A stretch of 62,062 nucleotides of DNA from Xanthomarina sp035306705 (GTDB lineage: Bacteria > Bacteroidota > Bacteroidia > Flavobacteriales > Flavobacteriaceae), in NCBI RefSeq assembly GCF_035306705.1, contig NZ_DATGNO010000167.1, positions 1 to 62,062 on the forward strand. Direction: 5' to 3'. Both the position numbers and the translations under genes were made by a program. The notes under the pieces are model-generated. The model was not told where the DNA came from. It worked only from the letters and a program-made list of their open reading frames with translations, and did not search any database. Below are positions 8,281 to 17,981 of the stretch, one piece after another. How positions within the stretch are numbered: the first letter of the stretch is position 1; every line of letters begins with the position of its first letter.

Positions 8281-8643
8281 TCAATACTGCTTTGTAGAAA
8301 GCAAGACCAATGTACAGGCCACTTCAAAATCGATATCGTTCATTTCTAAAATATTATAGAATTCTGGGTTTTCCGTTCCTGGATTAAAAACAACACGTTT
8401 TGGATTTAAGGACAGGATATAATCGTAATAAGAAGCTTGATTTTTAGGGTTTAAATAGAGGGTCACGGTATCTATATCTTTATACGGCATTAAATCCGTA
8501 TCAATAGATACGCCATCTATAGTTCCTTGTTTTAAACCAATAGCCACAACTTCATGACCCGATTGTTTTAAACGGTTGACTGCCATATTTGAATATTTAT
8601 CAACTTTTAAGGAAGCTCCAAGCACTAATGTTTTTTTACTCAT
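8281..8643 (-). CDS. CoA-binding (YccU-like) Rossmann protein
   Basis: The 120-residue protein is a single CoA_binding Rossmann domain: TLVLGASLKVDKYSNMAV at the N-terminus (nucleotide-binding loop), VTLYLNPKNQASYYDYIL in the middle and VVFNPGTENPEFYNIL near the end. It belongs to small stand-alone proteins related to the CoA-binding domain of succinyl-CoA synthetase alpha chains. Their physiological role is not established. A well-formed Bacteroidota promoter lies 44 nt upstream of the ATG, so the gene is probably monocistronic. Confidence 0.88.
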   Translation of the reverse strand: MSKKTLVLGASLKVDKYSNMAVNRLKQSGHEVVAIGLKQGTIDGVSIDTDLMPYKDIDTVTLYLNPKNQASYYDYILSLNPKRVVFNPGTENPEFYNILEMNDIDFEVACTLVLLSTKQY

Positions 8644-8686
8644 CTGTTAAATGGTGTTAAGCAATGTTAAAAATAGTAACAATACT

Positions 8687-8717
8687 CAAAAATAGGCGTC
8701 TATAAACTAAATACAAA
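8687..8717 (-). promoter_or_regulatory. Bacteroidota promoter for the CoA-binding gene
   Basis: On the reverse strand TTTG (8717-8714) is followed, after 19 nt, by TATTTTTG (8694-8687). This fits the Bacteroidota consensus TTTG-N19-TAnnTTTG, and the -7 element ends 44 nt upstream of the ATG at 8643. Confidence 0.72.
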
Positions 8718-8804
8718 ATAAGAACTCTTAAAATAAACTTATAAAATATTTAATAGTCAACATAATAGTTGATGGTTAGTGTTAAGTCTGGCTATTAAAT
8801 TGAG

Positions 8805-8833
8805 AAAACCCAAAGCGGATGCTTTGGGTTTTT
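8805..8833. terminator. Intergenic hairpin A
   Basis: A perfect 12-bp stem (AAAACCCAAAGC and its complement) with loop GGAT is followed by T-rich sequence on the + strand. It does not directly follow a protein gene, so it probably ends an unannotated transcript of the intergenic unit. Confidence 0.6.
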
Positions 8834-8979
8834 AATTTTTAACTGTTAAATGATAGTTAAATACCTCCTTCAATGAAATAAAAACAACATTTCAGCGTCT
8901 ATAGTAGTAAGTGATAAGTTTAAGTAGACAACTATAAAAACTTTTTATGGTTAGTGTTAGTTAAAATTGGTTAGTAGAG

Positions 8980-9012
8980 AAAAACCCGAAACATAACAGT
9001 TTCGGGTTTTTT
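8980..9012. terminator. Terminator after the KAS III gene (hairpin B, bidirectional)
   Basis: A perfect 13-bp stem (AAAAACCCGAAAC and its complement, loop ATAACA) has T-runs on both strands. On the reverse strand it lies about 57 nt after the KAS III stop codon and should terminate that gene; on the + strand it would end any transcript from the intergenic unit. Confidence 0.8.
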
Positions 9013-9067
9013 GTATTTTTATAGATCGCTATTGAGATTAATCTGTCTGCAAACAACTAGGGCCTTA

Positions 9068-10078
9068 TTACCACTTAATAATAACGGATCCCCAGGTAAA
9101 ACCACTTCCAAAAGCAGCAAGCACCACGGTATCTCCTTCTTTTATTTTTCCTTCTTCCCAAGCTTCAGTTAAAGCAATTGGAATAGATGCAGCAGTTGTG
9201 TTTCCATATTTCTGAATATTATTAAACACCTGATCATCTGTTAATTTAAATTTTTTCTGAATAAATTGAGCAATTCTTAAATTGGCTTGATGTGGAATCA
9301 ACATATCAATATCGCTTACTTGAAGATTGTTTTTTTCCAAGCCTTCATTTATAACTTCACTAAAACGAACCACGGCATTTTTAAATACAAATTGGCCATT
9401 CATATACGGGAAAAAACTTTCGTCTTCCGGATTGTTTTCAGCAATAATATCTGTTACCCAACGGGTTCCCATCCCTGGTGCTTTTACCACCAATTCTTCG
9501 GCATATTCCCCTTGGGAATGTAAATGCGTAGACAAAATTCCTTTGGAATTATCTTCTTCTCTAGTTAAAATAGCAGCTCCTGCTCCATCACCAAAAATAA
9601 CCGAAACACCTCTTCCTCTATCCGTTTTATCCAAACCATGAGAATGTAATTCACTTCCAATAACAAGTATGGTTTTATACATCCCCGTTTTTATAAAATT
9701 ATCTGCAACAGACAAGGCATACACAAATCCAGAACATTGATTACGGACATCGAGTGCTCCAATCGTTTTTATGTCTAATTCCTTTTGAATAAAAACACCT
9801 GGACCAGGAAAGTAATAGTCTGGACTAAGAGTAGCAAAAACAATAAAATCGATATCGTTTTTATCAATTCCAGCACGTTCTATAGCAACCTTAGCAGCTT
9901 TTAAACCCATTACAGATGTGGTGTCTTCAGAGCCTGGTTTTACCCAACGTCTTTCTTTTATTCCAGTACGTTCTTGAATCCACTCATCATTAGTGTCCAT
10001 CATTTTGGCCAAATCATCGTTGGTCACTACATTATTGGGAACATATTTTCCTAAACCAATAATTTTCGAATTATACAT
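9068..10078 (-). CDS. 3-oxoacyl-ACP synthase III family protein (FabH-like)
   Basis: The 336-residue thiolase-fold protein has the KAS III triad: C115 in NQCSGFVYA, H263 in PHQANLRIA and N293 in YGNTTAAS. GDGAGAAIL around residue 165 is another family hallmark. FabH condenses a starter acyl-CoA with malonyl-ACP to begin fatty-acid synthesis. Bacteroidota usually carry several KAS III paralogues, and the canonical fabH normally lies with rpmF and plsX, which are absent here. This copy may therefore serve a specialised acyl product, so no gene symbol is given. It stands alone, followed by a strong terminator. Confidence 0.9.
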   Translation of the reverse strand: MYNSKIIGLGKYVPNNVVTNDDLAKMMDTNDEWIQERTGIKERRWVKPGSEDTTSVMGLKAAKVAIERAGIDKNDIDFIVFATLSPDYYFPGPGVFIQKELDIKTIGALDVRNQCSGFVYALSVADNFIKTGMYKTILVIGSELHSHGLDKTDRGRGVSVIFGDGAGAAILTREEDNSKGILSTHLHSQGEYAEELVVKAPGMGTRWVTDIIAENNPEDESFFPYMNGQFVFKNAVVRFSEVINEGLEKNNLQVSDIDMLIPHQANLRIAQFIQKKFKLTDDQVFNNIQKYGNTTAASIPIALTEAWEEGKIKEGDTVVLAAFGSGFTWGSVIIKW

Positions 10079-10205
10079 AAATAAGTATTTTTAGTCGTTT
10101 AATCAGACTCGCAATTTAATCATTAAAAGTAGGATTCTTATAATTTTTAATTCTATAATATGAATTTCATAGACACTTCCCTTTTTAACAAGCTTTTTAA
10201 TAATT

Positions 10206-11777
10206 TCAAATGATCGTTTTAGGTTTCACCTTACTCATAGCATGTTCCGAAATAGCAGTAATAGATAAAGACGGATTTACTCCTGGATTTGCCGAAATCA
10301 TCGAGCCATCACAAACTAACATATTTTTATAACCAAAAACGTTATTCTGTTTATCGATGACACCTTCTTGAGCATCTTCGGCCATTACAGCGCCACCTAA
10401 AATATGTGCAGTAGTTGGAGTTCCTAATAAAGCATCTGTAAAATTAGCATAAGGAATGCCATTTACTTTTTCAGCAACCTGTTTTCCTAGTTCCATAGCT
10501 TCTGGAATAAACGCACTTGGTTTTGGACCAGATTCTTTAACGGTTTTCATTTTGGTAAACTTTCCTAATTTTATTTGTAGCGTACTATCCAAAGTTTGCA
10601 TAAACAATAGGATGGTTGTGCGTTGGGCATAATTTTTAGAAAAGATGGTTTTAAAAAATCTGGAAGGTTGTTTAAAAAACAAACCTATAATACCAAACAA
10701 TCTAAAAATCATAAATTTATTATGAATGGTTGGCATGGTCAAGACTTTTGAAAAGCTAGAACCTTCACCATATCGCACAGGTTCTAAATGACTATTTTTA
10801 TCTGTATGTAAAATCGAACCAATAGCTATTCCTTTGGAAAAGTCTTTCGGATTTTTATCTGTAGAAGTCACTAATAACAAAGATTCATTATTGGTTCTAA
10901 TGTTTTTTCCAACAGCATCGGATAAATTAGGCAAGGAGGATTTTTTCAGTTTTAATAACAAAGGAACGGTTCCCATAACTCCTCCAGAAAATATAACGCC
11001 TTTTGTTTTAACGCTCGATTTACTGCTTTTTCCTATACTCGATTTAAAATCTATTTTATAACCATCGGCACCATCTTCATTCCCTAAAACCGATACATTA
11101 AAAACTTCTTTTTCGGCTAAAATTTCAGTTCCTAATTGCTGTGCCAAATACAAATAATTTTTATCTAAGGTGTTTTTTGCATTATACCTACACCCAGTCA
11201 TACAAGCACCGCAAAATACACAACCCGTTCTATCTGGACCTTTACCATTAAAGTAAGGATCTGCCACTTTTTTACCGGCTTCACCAAAGTAAACGGCTAC
11301 TTTTGTAGCTTCAAAATGAGCTTCTTTTCCAATATCTTTTGCTAGATTTTTAATCAACAAATCCGATTCGTACAGTTTTGGATTGGTGCTTGCTCCCAAC
11401 ATTTTATAAGCCGTATCGTAAAACGGCTTTAGCTGGTTTTCCCAATCGTTTAGATGTGCCCAACTTCCAGTGTTAAAAAATTCTTTTTTAGGAATTGGCA
11501 AGGTATTGGCATACGTTAAAGAGCCTCCTCCCACTCCAACACCAGAAAGAACCGTCACATGATTTAAAAAAGTCATTTTAAAAAATCCATGAAGTTTCGC
11601 TTTTGGTTCCCAAAGCCATTTTTTTAAATTCCAATTGGTTTTAGGGAAATCTTTATCCTTAAACCATTTTCCTTTTTCAATAACAAGGACTTTGTATCCT
11701 TTTTCCGAAAGTCGCAAAGCACTTACAGAACCTCCAAAACCACTTCCAATAATCACATAATCGTAATCTAACTGCAC
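10206..11777 (-). CDS. GMC-type oxidoreductase, cholesterol-oxidase-like, GTG start
   Basis: The 523-residue flavoprotein starts with a dinucleotide-binding fold (VIIGSGFGGSVSALRLSEKG), has the GMC loop GVGVGGGSLTYANTLP, and a compact cysteine cluster CVFCGACMTGC near residue 185, typical of the bacterial GMC group annotated as cholesterol oxidase. The C-terminal FAD segment is LVCDGSMISANPGVNPSLSITAISEHAM. The reaction is probably FAD-linked alcohol or sterol-like oxidation; the true substrate is unknown. An in-frame TGA lies three codons upstream, so translation must start at GTG (11777). The gene is isolated, with about 130 nt to the KAS III gene downstream. Confidence 0.85.
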   Translation of the reverse strand: MQLDYDYVIIGSGFGGSVSALRLSEKGYKVLVIEKGKWFKDKDFPKTNWNLKKWLWEPKAKLHGFFKMTFLNHVTVLSGVGVGGGSLTYANTLPIPKKEFFNTGSWAHLNDWENQLKPFYDTAYKMLGASTNPKLYESDLLIKNLAKDIGKEAHFEATKVAVYFGEAGKKVADPYFNGKGPDRTGCVFCGACMTGCRYNAKNTLDKNYLYLAQQLGTEILAEKEVFNVSVLGNEDGADGYKIDFKSSIGKSSKSSVKTKGVIFSGGVMGTVPLLLKLKKSSLPNLSDAVGKNIRTNNESLLLVTSTDKNPKDFSKGIAIGSILHTDKNSHLEPVRYGEGSSFSKVLTMPTIHNKFMIFRLFGIIGLFFKQPSRFFKTIFSKNYAQRTTILLFMQTLDSTLQIKLGKFTKMKTVKESGPKPSAFIPEAMELGKQVAEKVNGIPYANFTDALLGTPTTAHILGGAVMAEDAQEGVIDKQNNVFGYKNMLVCDGSMISANPGVNPSLSITAISEHAMSKVKPKTII

Positions 11778-11879
11778 AGAATTTCATTATTAGTATGAGG
11801 TTTAAAGATAGTATTTTGACCTTTATATCTTATAAATATTCATAGAAGTTCTAAATTTTAAATTGTATTTACATGAGAT

Positions 11880-11896
11880 TTCCACTTTCGTGGGAA
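11880..11896 (+). repeat. Short dispersed palindrome, copy 1 (imperfect)
   Basis: The sequence GAGATTTCCACTTTCGTGGG begins an imperfect palindrome with TTCC and GGGAA arms, preceded by AGAT like the other copies at 11982, 29076, 31589 and 32725. It lies about 120 nt before htpG. Confidence 0.5.
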
Positions 11897-11901
11897 TAGC
11901 G

Positions 11902-11942
11902 TGTCAGTTTGTCACTTTTTAATACTTGGCATTTTTGTTGAC
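11902..11942 (+). promoter_or_regulatory. Possible sigma-54-like promoter and upstream direct repeat before htpG
   Basis: TTGGCATTTTTGTTGAC (11926-11942) resembles a -24/-12 sigma-54 promoter: GG at 11928-11929 and the second-element G at 11940 have canonical spacing, but the usual GC at -12 is GA. Upstream, GTCA is repeated as GTCAGTTTGTCA (11903-11914), which could be an activator or repressor site. No TAnnTTTG element is seen before htpG. The assignment rests on pattern alone. Confidence 0.35.
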
Positions 11943-11981
11943 TTTATAGTATCATTAGAAATAAATAGATTATTAATAAGA

Positions 11982-11999
11982 TTCCTTCTAATGAGGGAA
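11982..11999 (+). repeat. Short dispersed palindrome, copy 2, next to htpG start
   Basis: An 18-nt element with TTCCT and GGGAA arms, preceded by AGA, lies 18 nt before the htpG ATG. It matches the length and flanks of copies at 29076, 31589 and 32725, though its inner stem is weaker. Confidence 0.5.
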
Positions 12000-12017
12000 T
12001 GATAAATACAATAAATT

Positions 12018-13904
12018 ATGACAAAAGGAAATATTAATGTTTCGGTAGAAAATATCTTTCCATTAATTAAAAAATTCCTGTATAGCGATCACGAAATCTT
12101 TTTACGTGAATTAATTAGTAACGCTACAGATGCTACTTTAAAACTGAAACATTTAACAAGTATTGGAGAAGCTACCGTTGAATATGGCAACCCAAAAATT
12201 GAAATTAAAATTGATAAGGAAGGTAAAAAACTTCATATTATCGATCAAGGTTTAGGAATGACAGCCGAAGAAGTTGAGAAGTATATCAATCAGATTGCTT
12301 TTTCAGGTGCTGAAGAATTTCTAGACAAGTATAAAGATTCTGGAAAAGACACCGGAATCATCGGTCATTTTGGTCTTGGTTTTTATTCGGCATTTATGGT
12401 TGCAGAAAAAGTAGAAATCATCACAAAATCCTATAAAGATGAACCTGCTGCTATCTGGACCTGCGACGGAAGCCCAGAATTCACTTTAGAGCCACACGAT
12501 AAAACAGAAAGAGGTACAGAAATAATTCTTCATATTGCTGAAGATTCGACAGAATTTTTAAAAGAATCACGCATTAACGAATTATTGACCAAGTATAACA
12601 AGTTTATGCCTATTCCAATTAAATTTGGAACTAAGGAAGTGACCATTCCTTTAGCAGAAGATGCTCCAAAAGAAGCAAAACCTGAAAAGGAAACCGTTGA
12701 TAACATCATCAATAATCCAAATCCAGCTTGGACCAAACAACCAGCAGACTTAGAAGATAAAGACTATAAAAGTTTTTATAGAGAATTGTATCCAATGCAA
12801 TTTGAAGAGCCTTTATTCCACATTCATTTAAATGTTGATTATCCGTTTAATTTAACAGGAATCTTGTATTTCCCGAAGATGACCAACGATTTAAATCTTC
12901 AGAAAGATAAAATCCAATTATACCAAAATCAGGTTTTTGTAACAGATAATGTAGAAGGAATTGTTCCAGAATTTTTAACCATGTTGCGTGGTGTGATCGA
13001 TTCGCCAGACATTCCGTTAAACGTATCTCGTTCGTATTTACAAGCTGATGGTGCGGTAAAAAAGATATCTTCATACATTACAAGAAAAGTTGCCGATAAG
13101 TTAAAATCTTTATTCAATGAAAATAGAGAAGATTTTGAAGCCAAATGGAACGATATTAAAATAGTGATTGAATATGGCATGCTTTCAGAAGATAAGTTCT
13201 TTGAAAAGGCTGATGCTTTTGCCTTATACCCAACGGTTGATGGAAAATATTATACTTATGAAGAACTTTTCAATAAAGTAAAAGACAATCAAACAGATAA
13301 AGATGGAAAATTAGTACTTCTTTATGCGTCTAATCAAGATGCACAACACAGTTATATTGAAGCTGCAACAGCAAAAGGATACGAAGTGTTGTTGTTAGAT
13401 TCTCCTATTATCAGTCATTTAATGCAAAAATTAGAATCTACTAAAGAAAACATCTCTTTTGCACGTGTAGATGGAGACCATGTAGATAATTTAATTAAGA
13501 AAGACGACACTAAGATTTCTAAATTATCTGAAGAGCAACAAACCGAATTGGAATCTCTTTTAAAAGAAGTAATTCCTGCTGAAAAATTCTCGGTACAGTT
13601 AGAATCTATGGATAGTGAAGCAACTCCTTTTATGATTACGCAACCAGAATTTATGCGCAGAATGAAAGAAATGCAACAAACCGGAGGTGGTGGTATGTTT
13701 GGAATGGGTAATATGCCAGACATGTACAACTTGGTAGTAAACACAAATTCTGAATTGGTAAGTGAAATTTTAACCACTAAAACAAAAAAGAAACAAGAAC
13801 GTTTAATTACACAAAGTTTGGATTTAGCCAGATTGTCTCAAGGACTTTTAAAGGGCGAAGAACTAACGAACTTTATTAAACGCAGTTACGAATTATTAAA
13901 ATAA
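12018..13904 (+). CDS. htpG: Molecular chaperone HtpG (Hsp90)
   Basis: The 628-residue protein begins with the GHKL ATPase domain: LISNATDATLK (motif with the Mg-binding Asn), IIDQGLGMT, and GHFGLGFYSAFMVAEKVEI, which is the Hsp90 ATP-lid signature. The middle domain carries LPLNVSRSYLQ (here written IPLNVSRSYLQ), and the dimerisation domain ends at EELTNFIKRSYELLK. HtpG is a cytosolic ATP-dependent chaperone. The length is normal. The upstream region lacks a standard Bacteroidota promoter but has a -24/-12-like site, and the gene is followed by a strong terminator, so it is monocistronic. Confidence 0.97.
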   Translation: MTKGNINVSVENIFPLIKKFLYSDHEIFLRELISNATDATLKLKHLTSIGEATVEYGNPKIEIKIDKEGKKLHIIDQGLGMTAEEVEKYINQIAFSGAEEFLDKYKDSGKDTGIIGHFGLGFYSAFMVAEKVEIITKSYKDEPAAIWTCDGSPEFTLEPHDKTERGTEIILHIAEDSTEFLKESRINELLTKYNKFMPIPIKFGTKEVTIPLAEDAPKEAKPEKETVDNIINNPNPAWTKQPADLEDKDYKSFYRELYPMQFEEPLFHIHLNVDYPFNLTGILYFPKMTNDLNLQKDKIQLYQNQVFVTDNVEGIVPEFLTMLRGVIDSPDIPLNVSRSYLQADGAVKKISSYITRKVADKLKSLFNENREDFEAKWNDIKIVIEYGMLSEDKFFEKADAFALYPTVDGKYYTYEELFNKVKDNQTDKDGKLVLLYASNQDAQHSYIEAATAKGYEVLLLDSPIISHLMQKLESTKENISFARVDGDHVDNLIKKDDTKISKLSEEQQTELESLLKEVIPAEKFSVQLESMDSEATPFMITQPEFMRRMKEMQQTGGGGMFGMGNMPDMYNLVVNTNSELVSEILTTKTKKKQERLITQSLDLARLSQGLLKGEELTNFIKRSYELLK

Positions 13905-13948
13905 GAAAATTTATGTATGGAATTTAAAACCATACAGACATTAAAAAC

Positions 13949-13981
13949 AAACCACCTAACAAGCGTGTAGGTGGTTTTTTT
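13949..13981 (+). terminator. Terminator after htpG
   Basis: AACCACCTA and TAGGTGGTT pair across a 9-nt loop and a run of T residues follows, 45 nt after the htpG stop codon. Confidence 0.88.
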
Positions 13982-14528
13982 ATGCCTTGTCATAAAATAA
14001 CCATTTAGGTAAAATGACACTCCTGAAATAACATGTATTTACAGCTATAAATGAACACTTTTACATGTAACACCATCTTAATCAATACTTTTGAAATAAA
14101 ATAAAAATATATTTTCACCCAATCTTTTTGCTTTTTATTTATTTTCAAATTACCTTTTAACCTCATTACGAACTTAAGAAATGGGTGAAATATTAATATT
14201 CAAGATAAAAACGGCATTTCTTATAACAGAAATGTCTTCAAAATATTTAATAAACCTAGGTAAAAACATTAAAACCTCTGTCTTTTATAACATCCTGCTC
14301 CATATTCCTGGGGCAGTTTATTTTTTGTGTAAAGATGTTAAAAGCGCACTTTGGATGGTTTACACGAAAAAGGAAAACCTTTCCTATTCTAATAAAATTA
14401 AAAATTATGCGCTTTAAATTACCAGCTATGTCCATTTAAAGAGTGTGTTGAATTACAAAGTAACGTTCATTATTTTATTATTATAAATTACCAAAACAAA
14501 ACCGATACATCATTAAAACACTACTATT
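13982..14528. other. Gene-poor gap before pyruvate carboxylase
   Basis: About 550 nt without a convincing gene. A 78-codon open frame exists at 14181-14417 (+) but it has no recognisable motif, no promoter element, and its codon and residue use looks random, so it is not called. TAGGTAAAA occurs at 14006 and again at 14257 as TAGGTAAAAACAT; the latter 13-mer recurs at 18072, on the other side of pyc. Nothing else was recognised. Confidence 0.4.
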
Positions 14529-17500
14529 ATGAAAATCAAAAAGGTTCTGGTTGCCAATCGAGGAGAAATAGCCATTAGAGTACTTCGTGCTTGTTCCGAA
14601 TTAAGTATTGCCACAGTAGCAATTTACACGTATGAAGACAGATACTCCCAACATAGAAATAAAGCGGATGAATCTTACCAAATAGGAGACGACAACCAGC
14701 CTTTAAAACCTTATTTAGATATTGAAGCGATCTTGGATTTAGCAAAATCCAAAAAGGTAGATGCCATACATCCAGGGTATGGTTTTTTAGCCGAAAACTC
14801 ACAATTTGCCAGAAGATGTGCCGAAAACAATATTATTTTTATTGGTCCAGATCCAGAGATTATGGATGCTCTGGGAGATAAAATTACTGCAAAAAAAATA
14901 GCCGTTAAGTGCAACGTCCCTATTATTGAAAGCAATAAGAAAAATTTAACTTCATTAAAAATAGCTAAATCTGAAGCTGCATCTATTGGGTATCCGTTAA
15001 TGTTAAAGGCTGCTTTTGGCGGTGGCGGTCGCGGAATGAGGCTTATTAAAAGCGCGACAGATTTAGACTAGAATTTTATTTCTGCCAGTAACGAAGCCTT
15101 AAATGCCTTTGGAGATGGCACGATGTTTTTGGAAAAATATGTGGAAAACCCAAAGCATATTGAAGTACAAATTGTAGCCGACAAACATGGTAATATCCGT
15201 CATTTACATGAAAGAGACTGTTCGGTACAACGTCGTCATCAAAAAGTAGTGGAAATTGCACCATCATTCAATGTTTCAGATTTAGTGATACAAAACCTTT
15301 TTAAATATGCACTTGCTATTGCCAAAGAAGTTAATTACAACAATATAGGAACTGTAGAATTTCTTGTAGATCCAAAAGACAATATCTATTTTATTGAAGT
15401 CAACCCTAGAATTCAGGTAGAACATACAGTTACAGAAATGGTTACCGGTTTCGACTTGGTTAAAACACAAATTTTTATTGCTGGAGGTTATAAATTATCA
15501 GATGAGCAAATAAAAATATTCGATCAAGCTAGTATTTCCACATATGGATTTGCTTTGCAATGCAGATTAACTACCGAAGACCCAGAGAATAATTTTACTC
15601 CAGATTACGGAAAGGTAACAACTTATCAAAGTGCTTCAGGAATGGGTATTCGTTTAGATGCTGGAAGTATTTATCAAGGCTATAAGATAAGTCCGTTTTT
15701 CGATTCCTTGTTGGTAAAAGTTTCTGCGCATGGAAGAACTTTGGACGGTGCCACACGTAAAATGGTTAGAGCCTTGAAAGAATTTAGGATAAGAGGTGTT
15801 AACACAAACATTCACTTCCTACAAAATGTTATTCAACATAAAAGCTTTTTAAATGGTAAGGTTACAGTCAATTTTATACAAAACACGCCTAGCTTATTTA
15901 AAATTAAATTACCACAAGACAGAACTTCAAAAGCGGTAAAATATCTGGCTGAAGTTAGTTTAAATGGAAATCCAGATGTAAAATTTAAAGAAGACAATAA
16001 AATCTTTAGAAATGCTAAAGTCCCTAAATACAGCATGTCTTCTCCATATCCAAAAGGGACCAAGGATTTATTGACCCAGTTAGGTCCAGAAGCCTTTTGT
16101 CTCTGGTTAAAAAACGAAAAAAAAATACACTTTACAGATACCACCATGCGAGATGCACATCAATCGTTACTTGCAACCAGAATGAGAAGTTTTGATATGC
16201 TTAAAGTAGCTGAAAGTTTTGCCAAAAACCATCCAAATACTTTTAGTATGGAAGTTTGGGGAGGTGCTACTTTTGATGTTTGTCTACGCTTTTTGCATGA
16301 AAGTCCTTGGACACGTTTACGCGAATTACGAAAAGCAATACCAAACATCCTATTACAAATGTTACTTCGTGGCTCCAATGGTGTGGGTTATAAAGCATAT
16401 CCAGATAATTTAATTGAAAAATTTGTTGAAAAATCCTGGGAAAATGGCATAGATATTTTTAGAATTTTCGATTCTCTAAATTGGGTAAAAGCCATGGAAC
16501 CAAGCATCAATTACGTTCGGAACAACACAGGTGGTATTGCAGAAGCCGCTATTAGTTATACAGGAGACATTATGGATCCTAAGCAAACAAAATACAGCCT
16601 GAAATATTACACTGCGCTAGCAAAAGATCTAGAAAATGCTGGCGCACACATGATAGCTATAAAAGACATGGCTGGATTACTTAAACCTTATGCTGCTACA
16701 GAACTGGTTTCTGCCTTAAAGGATGCAGTAAAAGTACCCATTCATTTACATACACATGATACTTCCTCATTACAAACAGCCACCTATTTAAAAGCTATTG
16801 AAGCTGGCGTGGATGTGATTGATGTGGCATTAGGCGGCCTATCTGGTTTAACCTCGCAGCCAAATTTTAATGCCATTATAGAAATGATGAAATTTCATGA
16901 ACGTGCGCATGACTTTAATATGGATACTTTAAATCAGTTTTCAAACTTTTGGGAAGACACAAGAGACATGTATTATCCGTTTGAATCTGGTTTAAAAGCA
17001 GGAACTGCCGAGGTTTTTCAACATGAAATCCCTGGAGGGCAATACTCCAATCTGCGCCCACAAGCAACTGCTCTAGGCTTGGGAGACCGATTTGATGATG
17101 TTAAAAAAATGTATGCAGAAGTCAATACTTTGTTTGGAAACCTAATTAAAGTAACACCTAGCTCGAAAGTAGTTGGTGATATGGCAATTTATATGGTAAC
17201 CAACAATTTAACTCCTGAAGATATCATGACCAGAGGTGGGGAAATCTCATTTCCCGAATCGGTAATTAATTACTTTAAAGGAGATTTAGGGCAGCCCGTG
17301 GGAGGCTTCCCTAAAAAGCTTCAAAAAATTGTTCTAAAAAACAAGAAAGCATATACCGATAGACCGAATGCACATTTAAAACCTATAGATTTTAAAGAAG
17401 AATATGATGCCTTTAAAAAGAAATTTCAGAAGGGATTTACTCGTGCTATCGAACTAGAGGATTTTTTGTCCTTCACCTTATATCCTAAGGTTTTTGAACA

Positions 17501-17981
17501 AGCACATGAAAATTATAAACAATATGGAAATCTTGCATTGATACCTACAAAAAATTTCTTTTTTGGAATGAAACCTGGAGAGGAAACCTTAATTGAGTTA
17601 GAAGTTGGAAAGACCATAATTGTGAAACTGCTTTCTATTAGTATTGCAAACAAGGAAGGCATGAGTACTGTTTTCTTTCAAGTTAATGGAGAGAATAGAT
17701 TTGTTGAAGTTTTAGATAAATCCTTAAAGATAATTAAAGAAGAAAACATAAAAACAAACCCTGATGATGTCAATCAAATTGGTGCTCCATTACAAGGTTC
17801 TTTATATAAAATATTGGTAAAAAAAGGTCAAATAGTGAAAGAAAACGATGCTTTATTTGTTATTGAAGCCATGAAAATGGAAACAACTGTTACAGCATTT
17901 AAATCTGGCAAAATTAAATCTATTACGTTAAAAGATGGTACTATGGTAAAACAAGATGATTTAATAATTATTATGGAATAA
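14529..17981 (+). pseudogene. pyc: Pyruvate carboxylase interrupted by an in-frame TAG
   Basis: Read through one stop codon, this frame encodes a 1150-residue single-chain pyruvate carboxylase of normal length: biotin carboxylase (1-455, AAFGGGGRGMRL ATP-grasp loop, HLHERDCSVQRRHQK), carboxyltransferase (from about 535, TMRDAHQSLLATRMRS, HLHTHDTS) and a C-terminal biotin carrier (EAMKMET, lysine about 1116). The TAG at 15069-15071 (codon 181) cuts the ATP-grasp domain just after its glycine-rich loop. Frame and flanking conservation are intact on both sides, so it is a substitution, not a frameshift. An internal ATG at 15123 could not yield a working biotin carboxylase. The enzyme makes oxaloacetate from pyruvate and bicarbonate. 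Either the gene is freshly broken, or the TAG is a sequence error or read through. Confidence 0.9.

Larger units (their letters stand above)
8695..9012. ncRNA. Two related intergenic units each ending in a hairpin; possible small RNAs
   Basis: The 424-nt gap before the KAS III gene has no reading frame of note. It holds two units of similar composition: each starts with GCGTCTATA (8696 and 8895), contains TGGTTAGTGTTA (8773 and 8948), and ends with GAGAAAA(A)CCC leading into a perfect GC-rich stem. The spacing inside the units differs (77 versus 53 nt), so they are diverged rather than fresh copies. Terminator-ended units without coding capacity suggest small RNAs, but no + strand promoter of the expected form was found, so this remains a guess. 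Confidence 0.3.

Noticed and set aside
9068..10078. Calling the KAS III gene the canonical fabH
   Set aside because: The usual rpmF-plsX-fabH neighbours are missing and Bacteroidota carry several paralogues, so only the family is assigned.
12530..13777. Reverse-strand open frames inside htpG
   Set aside because: All mirror the htpG codon pattern and none has recognisable content.
14181..14417. 78-codon open frame before pyc
   Set aside because: No motif, no promoter element, unnatural residue mix, and low-complexity AT-rich surroundings; more likely chance than a gene.
15069..15071. TAG as a pyrrolysine codon in pyc
   Set aside because: Flavobacteria are not known to use pyrrolysine, no pyl genes are in view, and pyruvate carboxylase has no such residue.
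15123..17981. A separate gene starting at the internal ATG after the pyc TAG
   Set aside because: It would begin in the middle of the ATP-grasp fold; the same frame continues directly from 14529, so this is the downstream part of one interrupted gene.
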